From NCBI GenBank assembly GCA_963811885.1, contig CAWETB010000014.1, positions 124,001 to 188,000 on the forward strand: a stretch of 64,000 bases of DNA. Reading direction: 5' to 3'. The stretch is from Gaiellasilicea sp963811885 (GTDB lineage Bacteria > Actinomycetota > Thermoleophilia > Gaiellales > Gaiellaceae). This document shows, piece after piece, positions 19,104 to 28,249 of this stretch. Every line of letters begins with the position of its first letter. The stretch's first letter is position 1. A model generated the notes under the pieces. The model worked only from the letters and a program-made list of their open reading frames with translations, made no database searches and was not told the DNA's origin. The translations under genes and the position numbers were made by a program.

Positions 19104-19713
19104 GTGAACGAGCACGCCGTCGAGATCTGGAGCGACTACATCTGACCGTTCTGCCGCGCGAGCCAGCCGACGGCCGCGCAGCTCGAGCGCCAGTTTGGCG
19201 CCGACGTGAGCTGGCTGCCGTTCGATCTCCATCCCGAGTACCCGCCCGAGGGGATCCCGCGCGAGCAGCTGCTCGCGCGCTACGGCGGCGCGGCCGATGA
19301 CCGAGCGGATGACCCGCTTCTTCGCCGACCGCGGGCTCGAGTACAACCCCAACCCCGACGTCGTCCCGAACTCGATGAACGCTCTGCGGCTGACCGAGCT
19401 CGCCCGTGACCTGGGCCGGCACGCCGACATGCACGACCGGCTGATGGACGCGTACTGGGCCGAGGCGAAGAACATCGGCGACCCTGAGGTCCTGCGCGCG
19501 GAGGCCGCCGCGGTCGGGTTGCCGGCCGACGAGGTCGAGGACGTCCTCGCCGGTGATCGCTACCGCGACCGGGTCGAGGCGTCGACCCGCGAGGCGTACT
19601 CGATGGGCGCGAATGCCGTGCCGGCGTTCGTGCTCGACCGGCGGCTGCTCGTGCTCGGAGCGCAGCCCGACGAGGTGTTCGAGCAGGCGTTCGCGCAGCT
19701 GGAGCGCGCGTGA
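19104..19713 (+). CDS. DsbA/FrnE-like oxidoreductase, probable selenoprotein (UPFC), one frameshift near 19296
   Basis: Reading from GTG 19104 gives NEHAVEIWSDYI, then an in-frame UGA at 19143-19145, then PFCRASQPTAAQLERQFG. DsbA/FrnE proteins have CPxC after EIWSD..., so the UGA replaces exactly the first, nucleophilic cysteine, giving Sec14-Pro-Phe-Cys17. The rest is a DsbA-fold protein: SWLPFDLHPEYPPEG, the helical insert RMTRFFADRGLEYN, and the cis-proline loop GANAVPAFVLD. One extra base near 19296 splits the frame (continuing MTERMTRFF). About 203 residues, normal for the family. A nonsense mutation of TGC is the main alternative. Confidence 0.8.
19143..19181 (+). promoter_or_regulatory. 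UGA codon with SECIS-like hairpin
   Basis: Counting from the base after UGA, CUGC 6-9 pairs with GCAG 33-36, GCG 11-13 with CGC 30-32, and GCC 17-19 with GGC 27-29, leaving apical loop AGCCGAC at 20-26. Bacterial SECIS loops sit at this distance and are read by SelB. In such GC-rich DNA a hairpin is easy to draw, so this is supporting evidence only. Confidence 0.45.
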
Positions 19714-20301
19714 GGATCGTCGACGAGATCGCGCAGGCCAGCGGCTGGATCGCGGAGGAGCGGATGGCTCGCACCTCGCACGCGCTCGAGGTCGACGGCC
19801 GCGTCTGGCTCTTCGACGTCGTCGACTGGCCCGAGCTCGACGACCGCGTCCGGGAGCTCGGGGAGCCCGCCGGGGTCGTCCAGCTGCTCGACCGGCACAA
19901 CCGCGACTGCGCCGCCGTCGCCCGGCGGCTCGGCGTCCCGCATCACGTCGTGCCGCGCGACGCTTCCCGGGACGCCGTTCGAGCTGCGCCCGGTCGTCCG
20001 GAGCCGCTGGTGGCGCGAGGCGGCGCTCTGGTGGCCGGAGCGGCGGCTCCTGCTCGTCGCCGACGCGCTCGGGACGATCCCCTTCTTCCGGGCGGGGGCA
20101 GAGCCCGCCGGCCTCCACCCCGTGCTGCGGCTCCGGCCGCCGCGCTCGCTCCGGGGTCTCGAGCCCGAGCATCTGCTCGTGGGCCACGGCGAGGGGATCC
20201 ATCACCATCCCGCCGCGCTCGAGAGCGCGCTCAGGACGGGCCGGCGGCGGATCCCGCGCTGGCTGCTCGGTCTGCCGAGAGCGGTCCGCGAGGGCTACTA
20301 G
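19710..20301 (+). CDS. MBL-fold-like protein of unknown function, frameshift near 19965
   Basis: GTG at 19710 overlaps the preceding TGA (GTGA). The first 90 residues (IVDEIAQASGWIAEERM, WLFDVVDWPELDDRVRELG, VVQLLDRHNRDCAAVARRLG) join, after a one-base shift, to PFELRPVVRSRWWREAAL, RRLLLVADALGTIPFF and LEPEHLLVGHGEGIHH. The last two segments resemble the D-A-L-G and GHG motifs of metallo-beta-lactamase-fold proteins, but the N-terminal HxHxDH motif is missing, so hydrolase activity is doubtful. Coupling to the selenoprotein gene suggests a common role. Its TAG is shared as CTAG with fbiC. Confidence 0.55.
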
Positions 20302-22631
20302 CGCGCGCGGGCGAGCAGGCCGGGCCGGACGAGGCGCGGCGGCGCCTTCAGGCCGGCGTCGCGGACCGGCGGATTCAGCGGCTCGGCGAGCGGCGCTGCG
20401 GCGAACGAGGCGGCCCGGCGCTCCGCAGGCGCGTCGCCGTAGAGCGTCGTCCGCTGCCGCGGCGTGCGTCCGTTCGCCCGGATCAGCGCTTCCATCGCCT
20501 CGGGCGGCATCTCCTGCCCGTGCTCGGAGCCGGCGGAGCGCGAGATCGACTCGTTCATCAGCGTGCCGCCGAGGTCGTTCACCCCGGCCCGCAGCGCGGC
20601 GGCGACCCCCTCCGGCCCGAGCTTCACCCAGGACGCCTGGATGTTCGTGATCGCCGGGTGCAGCGCGAGCCGCGCGACCGCGTGCAGGAGCAGCGACTCG
20701 CCGAAGGTCGGCCCCGACCGCGCGCGTCCCTGCAGCCACATCGGCGCCTCCATGTGCACGAACGGAAGCGGCACGAACTCCGTGAATCCGCCCGACCGCT
20801 CCTGCTGCTCGCGCGCCCGCAGCAGGTGCCGCGCCCAGTGCACCGGCCGCTCGACGTGGCCGAACATGATCGTCACGTTCGAGCGGAGGCCGACGCGGTG
20901 CGCGGCGTCGTGCACCGAGAGCCACTGCTCGGTCGAGACCTTGTCGGGGCAGATCACGGCCCGCACCTCGTCGTCGAGGATCTCGGCCGCCGTCCCCGGC
21001 AGCGAGCCGAGACCCAGCGAGCGCAACCGCTCCAGGTACTCCTCGAGCGGGAGCCCGAGCGTCTCCGCGCCCTGCCAGACCTCGAGCGCGGAGAAGGCGT
21101 GGATGTGCAGCTCGGGCAGCTCGGTGCGGATCGCGTCGACGACGGAGGCGTAGTAGTCGCCGGTGAACGCCGGGTGGATCCCGCCCTGGAGGCAGACCTC
21201 GGTCGCGCCGCGGTCCCAGGCCTCGCGCGCGCGGCGGACGATCTCCTCGTGCGGGACGAGATACGGCGCGCCGCGAAGGTTCGCCGCCAGCTTCCCCTTC
21301 GAGAAGGCGCAGAAGCCGCAGCGGAAGTAGCAGACGTTCGTGTACTGGATGTTCCGCGTGACGACGTAGCTGACCTCGTCGCCGCAGACCTCGCGGCGGA
21401 GCCGGTCGGCGGCGGCGAAGACGCGGTCGCGCTCGTCGCCGCGGGCGCGGAAGAGGCGCACGAGCTCGTCCTCCCCCAGCTCGTCCGCCGTGTCCACGGG
21501 CAGCGCGTCGCGGGCGACGACGAACGGGACCGAGCCGGCCTCGCCCGGATGCCAGCCGTCCTCGCGCGCGAGCCCGAGCGCGTCCGAGGCGCGCAGCGCG
21601 GCCGGGAGCACGGCCGGGTCGACCCACTCGCCGGAGAGGTAGCGCGGGTAGACGGGCAGCCGCGGCGCCAGCTCGAGCCCGCGCGAGCGCGTGGCGGCGG
21701 CGAGGCGGTCGCGGTCGGGCCACGGCGCCTCGGGGTTGACGTGGTCGATCGTGACCGGGCTGACACCGCCCCAGTCGTCGATGCCGGCATCGAGCAGGCG
21801 CGGGAAGTCGTCGTAGGCGAGGTTCGGCGGCGCCTGCACGGCGACGTCGTCGGGCAGCAGCAGCCGCGCAGCCGCGATCGTCCAGAGGTGCTCGTCGAGG
21901 CTCGGCTCCGCGTGCTCGGCCATCCGCGTGCCCGGCTTGGCGCGGAAGTTCTGGACGATCACCTCCTGCAGGTGGCCGTGGCGCTCGTGCACCGCCGCCA
22001 GCGCCTCCAGCGCCTCGACCCGCTCGGCGCGCGTCTCGCCGATCCCGATCAGGATCCCGCTCGTGAACGGGATCCGCAGCTCGCCGGCGAGCTCGATCGT
22101 CTCCAGGCGGCGCGCCGGCAGCTTGTCCGGCGAGGCCCAGTGCGGGCCGCCCTTCGCGGACAGGCGCTCCGCGAGCGTCTCGAGCATGATCCCCATCGAG
22201 GCGGAGACCGGCCGCAGCGCCGCCAGCTCCTCGCGGCTCATCACGCCCGGGTTCAGGTGCGGCAGCAGCCCGGTCTCCTCGAGCACGAGCCTCGCCACCC
22301 GGCCGAGATACTCGAGCGTCGTCTCGCAGCCCAGCGCCGCCAGCTCCTCGCGCGCGACCTTGTAGCGGAGCTCCGGCTTGTCGCCGAGCGTGAAGAGCGC
22401 CTCGGTGCACCCCGCGGCGGCGCCGGCACGCGCGATCGCGAGCACCTCGTCCTCGCTCAGGTACGCGCGCTCGCCGCGGCGCGGCGGCCGGGCGAACGTG
22501 CAGTAGCCGCAGACGTCGCGGCAGAGCGTCGTCAGCGGGATGAAGACCTTGGGCGAGTAGGTGACGAGCCCGTCGCCGCGCCGTCGCCCGCGCGCCGCCG
22601 CGAGCAGGTCGTCGAGCGGCGCGTCAAGCAT
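20298..22631 (-). CDS. fbiC: FbiC, 7,8-didemethyl-8-hydroxy-5-deazariboflavin (FO) synthase
   Basis: The bifunctional enzyme builds FO, the chromophore of coenzyme F420, from tyrosine and a flavin precursor. Two radical SAM modules are fused as in actinobacteria: the CofG half has CRDVCGYC at 37-44 and the CofH half CYFRCGFC near 435, followed by LQGGIHP. At 777 residues it is slightly shorter than the usual 840-860 but both cores are whole. It is the biosynthetic partner of the F420-dependent oxidoreductase at 45.6 kb. It is intact. Confidence 0.95.
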   Translation of the reverse strand: MLDAPLDDLLAAARGRRRGDGLVTYSPKVFIPLTTLCRDVCGYCTFARPPRRGERAYLSEDEVLAIARAGAAAGCTEALFTLGDKPELRYKVAREELAALGCETTLEYLGRVARLVLEETGLLPHLNPGVMSREELAALRPVSASMGIMLETLAERLSAKGGPHWASPDKLPARRLETIELAGELRIPFTSGILIGIGETRAERVEALEALAAVHERHGHLQEVIVQNFRAKPGTRMAEHAEPSLDEHLWTIAAARLLLPDDVAVQAPPNLAYDDFPRLLDAGIDDWGGVSPVTIDHVNPEAPWPDRDRLAAATRSRGLELAPRLPVYPRYLSGEWVDPAVLPAALRASDALGLAREDGWHPGEAGSVPFVVARDALPVDTADELGEDELVRLFRARGDERDRVFAAADRLRREVCGDEVSYVVTRNIQYTNVCYFRCGFCAFSKGKLAANLRGAPYLVPHEEIVRRAREAWDRGATEVCLQGGIHPAFTGDYYASVVDAIRTELPELHIHAFSALEVWQGAETLGLPLEEYLERLRSLGLGSLPGTAAEILDDEVRAVICPDKVSTEQWLSVHDAAHRVGLRSNVTIMFGHVERPVHWARHLLRAREQQERSGGFTEFVPLPFVHMEAPMWLQGRARSGPTFGESLLLHAVARLALHPAITNIQASWVKLGPEGVAAALRAGVNDLGGTLMNESISRSAGSEHGQEMPPEAMEALIRANGRTPRQRTTLYGDAPAERRAASFAAAPLAEPLNPPVRDAGLKAPPRLVRPGLLARAR

Positions 22632-22640
22632 GGCCTGAGC

Positions 22641-23862
22641 CTATCCCGCTCGGTACTCCCAGAGCCCGCCGAAGCTCGTCCAGCGCCCCTTCGACCAGCG
22701 CTGCAGCATGGCCTGCTCGATCGGGAAGCGCTCCGTCGCGGCTCGTCTCGACTTTCAGCCCCGGCAGCAGGAACGGGTTGGACGGGTCGTTCAGCTTCCG
22801 GGTCTGCGCCAGCACCGACGCCCGGGTCGGGTTCTTGCCGGCAGCCCTCAGCACCTTCACGAACTCGTAGGCGACCGCCATCCCGTAGACGTGGCGGACG
22901 TCCTTCTGGTTCGCACCCTGCGCGAAGCGGGACATGATCGAGCGGTAGAGCTTCACGGCGGCGTCGCTCCGCCACTTCGCGTCAACCGGATCCTTGAGGA
23001 AGACGATCGAGATCGAGTTCTCGACGGCCTTGTTCAAGCCGCCCTCGGAGGCGAGGGTCATGGTCTTCGAAGCGCTCGAGGCGGCGCTGTTGATGATCAG
23101 CGGCCGCCAGCCGAGCCCGTTCGCGAAGACGTAGCCCTGGACCGCGTGGTCGGGCGCGGCGAACAGCGCGAGCACGTTCGCGCCCGACGCCTTCAGCCGC
23201 GAGATCTGCGAGTGCACGTCCACGTCCGTGACCTCGAACGGCTGCGTCGCCACGACTTTCACCTTCGAGCGCGCGATCCCCTGCCTGAGGCCCGCCAGCA
23301 GCTCCTTGCCGAAGTCGTCGTTCTGGAGGAGGACGCCGACCCTGGCGCCCGGCTTCGTGCGCGCGAGGTACGTGCCGTAGATCCAGCCCTCGGCGCGGTA
23401 GCTCGGCTGGAAGCCGATCGTCCATGGGTACTGCTTGAAGTCGCGCCCGAACGTGGTCGCGCCGGAGTCGACGAAGAGCTGCGGCACCTTCGCGGCGTTC
23501 AGGTAGTCGCGCGTGGCGAGGTTGTGCTCGGTGCCGAACGAGTTGAAGATCGCGAAGACCTTGTCGTGCTCGACGAGCTGCTGGGTCGCCTGGAGCGCTC
23601 GGGCGGGGTCGGAGCCGTCGTCGACCGCCTTGTAGGTGATCGTGCGGCCGTTGACGCCGCCCTGCGAGTTCACGTACTTGAAGTAGGCGTTGGCCCCGCG
23701 CGCGACGGCTGCGTCCGCGGACGCGTCGCCGGACAACGGCGTCGTGCCGCCGACGAGGATCGTGCTCGTGCTGATCCCGGGGTCGGCCCGCGTCGCCGCG
23801 GTGGCACCGGTTGCGATCGCGCCCGCGAACGCGAGCAGACAAAGGAGAAGTGAACGGCTCAG
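22641..23862 (-). CDS. branched-chain amino acid/amide ABC transporter substrate-binding protein (LivK-like), frameshift near 22730
   Basis: This is the periplasmic-type binding protein of the liv operon. A signal peptide (SRSLLLCLLAFAGAIATGA) leads into TILVGGTTPLSGDASADA and VNGRTITYKAVDDGSDP, typical of Peripla_BP_6, with the hinge regions VPQLFVDSGATTFGRD and VGVLLQNDDFGKELL. A one-base shift near 22730 separates the last residues, which reconnect as FPIEQAMLQRWSKGRW to the stop at 22641. No ATG/GTG/TTG is available: the start is CTG at 23862, overlapping the livM TGA and giving exactly the start of a good signal peptide. The substrate is not predictable. Confidence 0.85.
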
Positions 23863-24933
23863 CGAGCGCGATGGTAGCCGCGAGCCAGCGCCCGGAGACG
23901 CCGGATCAGGCCGGCCGCGCCGCCCGGGAGCAGGATCATCAGGAGGATCAGGATGACCCCGTAGACCACAGCCGGCGCCCCCTGCGCCTTCGAGACCTCC
24001 TGCGCCCAGAGCGGCAGGAACTGGATGAAGATCGCGCCGAAGACGAGCGGCCAGAGCGAGCCGAGGCCGCCGACGACGACGCCGACGAGCAGGAAGATCG
24101 AGAGCGTGATCGGGAACGTGTCCGGGTTGACGAAGGTGGTCGCGATCGCGAGCAGCGCGCCGGCGACGCCCGCGTAGAAGGCGCTGATCCCGAACGCGAG
24201 CGTCTTGTAGGTGGCGAGGTTGACCCCGGAGGAGGCCGCGGCCAGCTCGCTGTCGCGGACGGCGCGGAACGAACGGCCGGTCTTGCCGCGCAGCAGCAGC
24301 CAGGCAACGGCGAGCATGATCAGCGCGACCACCCAGCACAGGTAGTAGAGCCACTCGTTGAAGCTCGCGATCTCGAACCCGAGGAACTTGATCGGCTCCG
24401 AGATCGTCTCGAAGGTGATCGGATCGGTCGTCTCGACCGGGCGCGTGCGGGCGGCGGACTCGAACAGGTTGATCCCGCCGCCGCCGCCCGTGAAGTGCTC
24501 GAAGCGCTCGTACTTGATCAGCCCCGACATCGCCACCGCGATCGCGAACGTCGCGAGCGCGAGGTAGAGGCCCTGTCAGCCGCAGCGCGGGGAACCCGAA
24601 GGCGAAGCCGATCAGGCCTGCGACGATCCCGGCCAGCGGAATCGTCCAGACGTCCTTCACGTCGGCCGAGAACGTGTGACCGCCGAGCTTCAGGCCCGCG
24701 TCGGAGACGAGGATCGCGGTCGTGTAGCCGCCGATCGCCATGAAGGCGCCGTGGCCGAGCGAGATCTGACCCGTGTACCCGGTGAGCACGTTCAGCCCGA
24801 GCAGGGCGATGAAGTAGATCCCGACGTACGCGAACTGCTGCGCCCGGAAGTCGCTGATGAACCTCGGCAGCACGAAGATCGCCGCCGCGGCCAGCACGAA
24901 GAGCCCGATCCCGGTGAGGTCGGAGCGCTTCAC
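23859..24933 (-). CDS. livM: branched-chain ABC transporter permease LivM, frameshift near 24577
   Basis: This is the second permease of the transporter. GTG at 24933 overlaps the livH stop (GTGA). The N-terminal half has GLNVLTGYTGQISLGHGAF, the BPD_transp_2 signature, and the C-terminal half ELAAASSGVNLATYKTLAF and GAIFIQFLPL. The break falls in a GGG run near 24577; dropping one G restores LRLTGLYLALATFAIAVAM. Reconnected length is about 357 residues with 8-10 membrane segments. Confidence 0.88.
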
Positions 24934-25814
24934 ACGCGCCTCGTGATCGGCTTGCCGAAGAGGCCGGACGGCTTCACGAGCAGGACGACGAGGATGATCA
25001 GCAACGCGACCGGCAGCCGCAGGCCGGCGCCGACGAAGTCGACGTACGTCCCGATCAGGTTCAGCCCGACGCCGAGCATCAGGCCGCCGGCGACGGCGCC
25101 GAACGGGGAGTCGATCCCGCCGAGAACGGCCGCCGCGAAGGCGTAGATCAACACCGCCTGCATCATGTTCGGGTCGAGGAAGACGGTCGGCGCCGTCAAC
25201 ATCCCGGCGACGGCGCCGAGCATCGCGGCGAGCCCCCAGCCGATCGCGAGCATCCAGCTGACGCGGACGCCGACGAGCCGGCTCGCTTCGGGGTTGAGCG
25301 CGGACGCCCGCAGCGCCAGGCCGACCTTCGTGAACTGGAAGAACGCCCACAGGAGCGCGACCATCACGAACACGGTCAGGAACGTGCCCACGTCCTGCTG
25401 CGAGATCGCGACCCCGCCGATCTCCCAGGTGTCGTTCGGGAACGGGCTCGGGAACGCGCGCACCTCGGCCGTCCAGATCAGGCTGACGAGGCCGTTGAAG
25501 ATCAGGACGAGGCCGATCGTGACGATCACCGTCGTCAGCAGCGGCGCCCGCTCGATCGGGCGGATGACGACGCGCTCGGTGCCGAGGCCGAGCCCGAAGG
25601 CGATCACGAGCGTCAGGCCGAAGGCGACCCACTCGTTCATGCCGTGGTTCTCGATCAGCGTCCAGGCGATGTAGGTGGTGAACACCGCCATCTCGCCCTG
25701 CGCGAAGTTGATCACGCCGGTCGCCCGGTGGATCAGCACGAGCGCAAGCGCGAGCGCCGCGAAGATCGACCCGGTGGCGAGCCCTGCGACGACCTGCTGG
25801 AAGAACTCGGCCAC
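24930..25814 (-). CDS. livH: branched-chain ABC transporter permease LivH
   Basis: This 294-residue permease begins MAEFFQQVVAGLATGSIFAAL, with GVINFAQGEMAVFTTYIAW, the family hallmark, and ALRASALNPEASRLVGVRV, the cytoplasmic EAA-like loop that contacts the ATPases. Eight membrane helices are visible. It lies between livF and livM in a five-gene minus-strand operon and appears intact. Confidence 0.93.
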   Translation of the reverse strand: MAEFFQQVVAGLATGSIFAALALALVLIHRATGVINFAQGEMAVFTTYIAWTLIENHGMNEWVAFGLTLVIAFGLGLGTERVVIRPIERAPLLTTVIVTIGLVLIFNGLVSLIWTAEVRAFPSPFPNDTWEIGGVAISQQDVGTFLTVFVMVALLWAFFQFTKVGLALRASALNPEASRLVGVRVSWMLAIGWGLAAMLGAVAGMLTAPTVFLDPNMMQAVLIYAFAAAVLGGIDSPFGAVAGGLMLGVGLNLIGTYVDFVGAGLRLPVALLIILVVLLVKPSGLFGKPITRRV

Positions 25815-25820
25815 TGCGTC

Positions 25821-26528
25821 TCAGTACCCCAGGTAGCTCTTGCGGACGGATTCGTTGCGGGCGAGCTCCTCGCTCGGCCCGGAGACGGCGACCTTCCCCA
25901 CCTCGAGCACGTACGCGTACGACGCCACCTCGAGCGCGATCGCCGCGTTCTGCTCGACGACGAGCACCGTCAGCCCCTCCTTCTCGTTCAGCTCGGTCAC
26001 GATCCGGAAGATCTCACGGGTGATCAGCGGCGCGAGCCCGAGCGAGGGCTCGTCGAGCAGGAGCATCCGCGGATGGCTCATCAGCGCGCGGGCGAGCGCG
26101 AGCATCTGCTGCTCGCCGCCGGAGAGCGTGCCGGCGTGCTGGCCGAGACGCGTCGCGATCCACGGGAAGTACGTCGAGATGCGCGCGATGTCGTCGTCGG
26201 TCGAGCCACCCCGGCGGACGTAGGCGCCGAGCTTCAGGTTCTCCTCGACCGACAGCTCCGCGAACGTGCCCCGTCCCTCCGGGACGTGCGCGACGCCGAG
26301 CTTCGCGACGGACTCCGGGCCGCGGCGGCCGAGCGGCTTGCCGTCGAAGAGGATCTGGCCGCTGCGCTTGACCGTGCCCGAGATCGAGCGGAGCGTCGTC
26401 GTCTTGCCGGCGCCGTTCGCGCCGAGGACGGCGACGATCTGGCCCTGCTCGACGGCGAGCGAGACCCCGTCGAGCGCCCGCACTTGTCCGTAGCGCGCCT
26501 CGACGTCGCGCAGCTCAAGCAGGGCCAT
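25821..26528 (-). CDS. livF: branched-chain ABC transporter ATP-binding protein LivF
   Basis: The 235-residue ATPase has Walker A GANGAGKTTTLRSISG, Q-loop region VAHVPEGRGTFAELSVEENL (diagnostic for LivF), signature LSGGEQQMLALARALMS, Walker B RMLLLDEPSLGLAP and the H-switch region replaced by VEQN. It overlaps the end of livG by 14 bp. It heterodimerises with LivG to power uptake. Confidence 0.94.
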   Translation of the reverse strand: MALLELRDVEARYGQVRALDGVSLAVEQGQIVAVLGANGAGKTTTLRSISGTVKRSGQILFDGKPLGRRGPESVAKLGVAHVPEGRGTFAELSVEENLKLGAYVRRGGSTDDDIARISTYFPWIATRLGQHAGTLSGGEQQMLALARALMSHPRMLLLDEPSLGLAPLITREIFRIVTELNEKEGLTVLVVEQNAAIALEVASYAYVLEVGKVAVSGPSEELARNESVRKSYLGY

Positions 26529-27243
26529 GGGCCGCCTCGTCGGTGCCGAGATACGCCTCGATCACGGCCGGGTTCGACCGCACCTCGGCAGGCGTCCCGT
26601 CGGCGATCGTCTTGCCGAAGTTCATCACGTAGACGCGGTCGGAGATCCCCATGACCAGGTTCATGTGGTGCTCGACGAGCAGGACGGTCAGCTTCCGGTC
26701 GTCGCGGATCTTCTGGATGAAGCGGCCGAGCTCCCCCACCTCCTCGTGGTTGAGCCCTCCGGCAGGCTCGTCGAGCAGGAGCAGCTTCGGGCCGGCGACG
26801 AGCGCACGCGCCAGCTCGACGCGCTTCAGCGTCCCGAACGGCAGCCCTGCAACGGGCCGCTGCGCGAGCGCGTCGAGGCCGACATACGCGAGCGCGTCGC
26901 GCGCCTCGGCCTCGACGTTGCCGCGGCGCGATTGCGCGCCGACGAGGACGTTGTCGAGCACCGTCATCGTCTTGAACAGCTCCACGTTCTGGAACGTGCG
27001 CGCGATCCCGCGCCGCACGATCCCGTGCACCGGCGTCTTCAGGAGCGTCTCGCCGTCGAAGAGCACATCGCCGTCGTTCGGCGTGTACAGCCGCGTGATC
27101 ACGTTGAACGCCGTCGTCTTGCCGGCGCCGTTGGGGCCGATCAGCCCGACGATCTGGCCCTCCGGCACGTCGAGCGAGACCCCGTCGAGGGCGACGATCC
27201 CGCCGAACCGGCGAGTCACGTTCCGCAGCGAGAGCAGGGCCAT
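26515..27243 (-). CDS. livG: branched-chain ABC transporter ATP-binding protein LivG
   Basis: The ATPase has Walker A GPNGAGKTTAFNVITRLY, ARTFQNVELFKTMTVLDNV (LivG-type Q-loop), a degenerate signature LPFGTLKRVELARAL in place of LSGGQ, Walker B KLLLLDEPAGGLNHEE and H-loop VEHHMNLVM. ATG 27243 (MALLSLRNVTRRFGG) was preferred to an ATG 33 bp upstream, which would add a non-homologous leader. First gene of the liv operon, divergent from the desaturase gene across 83 bp. Confidence 0.93.
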   Translation of the reverse strand: MALLSLRNVTRRFGGIVALDGVSLDVPEGQIVGLIGPNGAGKTTAFNVITRLYTPNDGDVLFDGETLLKTPVHGIVRRGIARTFQNVELFKTMTVLDNVLVGAQSRRGNVEAEARDALAYVGLDALAQRPVAGLPFGTLKRVELARALVAGPKLLLLDEPAGGLNHEEVGELGRFIQKIRDDRKLTVLLVEHHMNLVMGISDRVYVMNFGKTIADGTPAEVRSNPAVIEAYLGTDEAAHGPA

Positions 27244-27313
27244 CGGCCGGAGGAGCTTATTCGGGCAGGGCGACACGATGGCAAAAAGAACCCGCTACCG
27301 ACCAGATTGCCCG

Positions 27314-27319
27314 CTACTC
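27314..27319 (+). promoter_or_regulatory. -10 for a leaderless desaturase transcript
   Basis: TACTCT lies seven bases upstream of the GTG start, with no Shine-Dalgarno between, which fits a leaderless mRNA. No convincing -35 was seen. The 83-bp divergent spacer also has to carry the livG promoter. Confidence 0.35.
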
Positions 27320-27326
27320 TCCGCGC

Positions 27327-28245
27327 GTGACCGAAATCGCCGCCGAGCTGCACATGAGCCGGGGTCAGAAGATCACGAACCTGCTCGGCGTCACGATTCC
27401 GTTCGCCGGCTTCATCGCCTCGATCTTCTTCTTCTGGGGCGACTACGTGACCTGGCGCGACCTGGTCATCTTCGCGGTCGGGTATGCGCTGACCACGCTC
27501 GGGATCTCGATCGGCTTCCACCGGCTGTTCACGCACCGGTCGTACGAGACCTTCAAGAGCATCCGCTACGGCCTCGCCGTCCTCGGCTCGATGGCCGTGC
27601 AGGGACCGGTGATCCGCTGGGTCTCGGACCATCGCAAGCACCACAGCTTCGCCGACCGCGAGGGCGATCCGCACTCGCCGCACGCGGGGTTCGGCGCCTG
27701 GATTCCGCGGCAAGATCGCCGGCCTCTGGCACGCGCACGTCGGCTGGCTCTTCCGCAACGTCGGCCGCGCGGAGTGGACGAAGTACGCGAAGGACCTGCT
27801 CGCCGACCGCGGCATGGTCTTCATCTCGCGCTGGTTCGGTCTCTGGGTGGGGTTGTCGCTGCTGCTCCCGTTCATCGCCGGCTGGCTCTGGGGCGGAACG
27901 GTGGGAGCCGGGCTGCAGGCGCTCTTCTGGGGCGGCCTGATCCGAATCTTCCTGCTCCACCACATCACGTGGTCGGTCAACTCGATCTGCCACTTCACCG
28001 GCTCGCGCCGGTTCCGCGTCAAGGACGAGTCCCGCAACGTGTGGTGGCTCTCGTGGATCTCCTTCGGCGAGTCGTGGCACCACAACCACCACGCCTTCCC
28101 CTCCTCGGCCTTCCACGGGCTGAAGGCGTGGGAGCTCGACATCGGCGGCCTCGTGATCAGGCTGATGCGCCGGCTCGGGCTCGTCTGGAAGGTGAACGTC
28201 CCCTCGCGGGAGATGCAGCAGCGCCGCCGCGAAGCTCTTTCGTAG
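27327..28245 (+). CDS. membrane fatty-acid (acyl-CoA delta-9 type) desaturase, frameshift near 27706
   Basis: The protein is a di-iron integral-membrane desaturase. The three histidine boxes are HRLFTH (after GISIGF), HRKHH (VSDHRKHHSFADREGDPHSPH) and HHNHH (FGESWHHNHHAFPSSA), the pattern of stearoyl-CoA/DesC-type enzymes. Four membrane segments flank them. A single-base shift near 27706 joins HAGFGAW to GKIAGLWHAHVGWLFRN; about 306 residues result, normal length. The stop is four bases before the deiodinase-like gene, so the two are almost certainly one operon. Confidence 0.88.
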
Positions 28246-28249
28246 CCGG

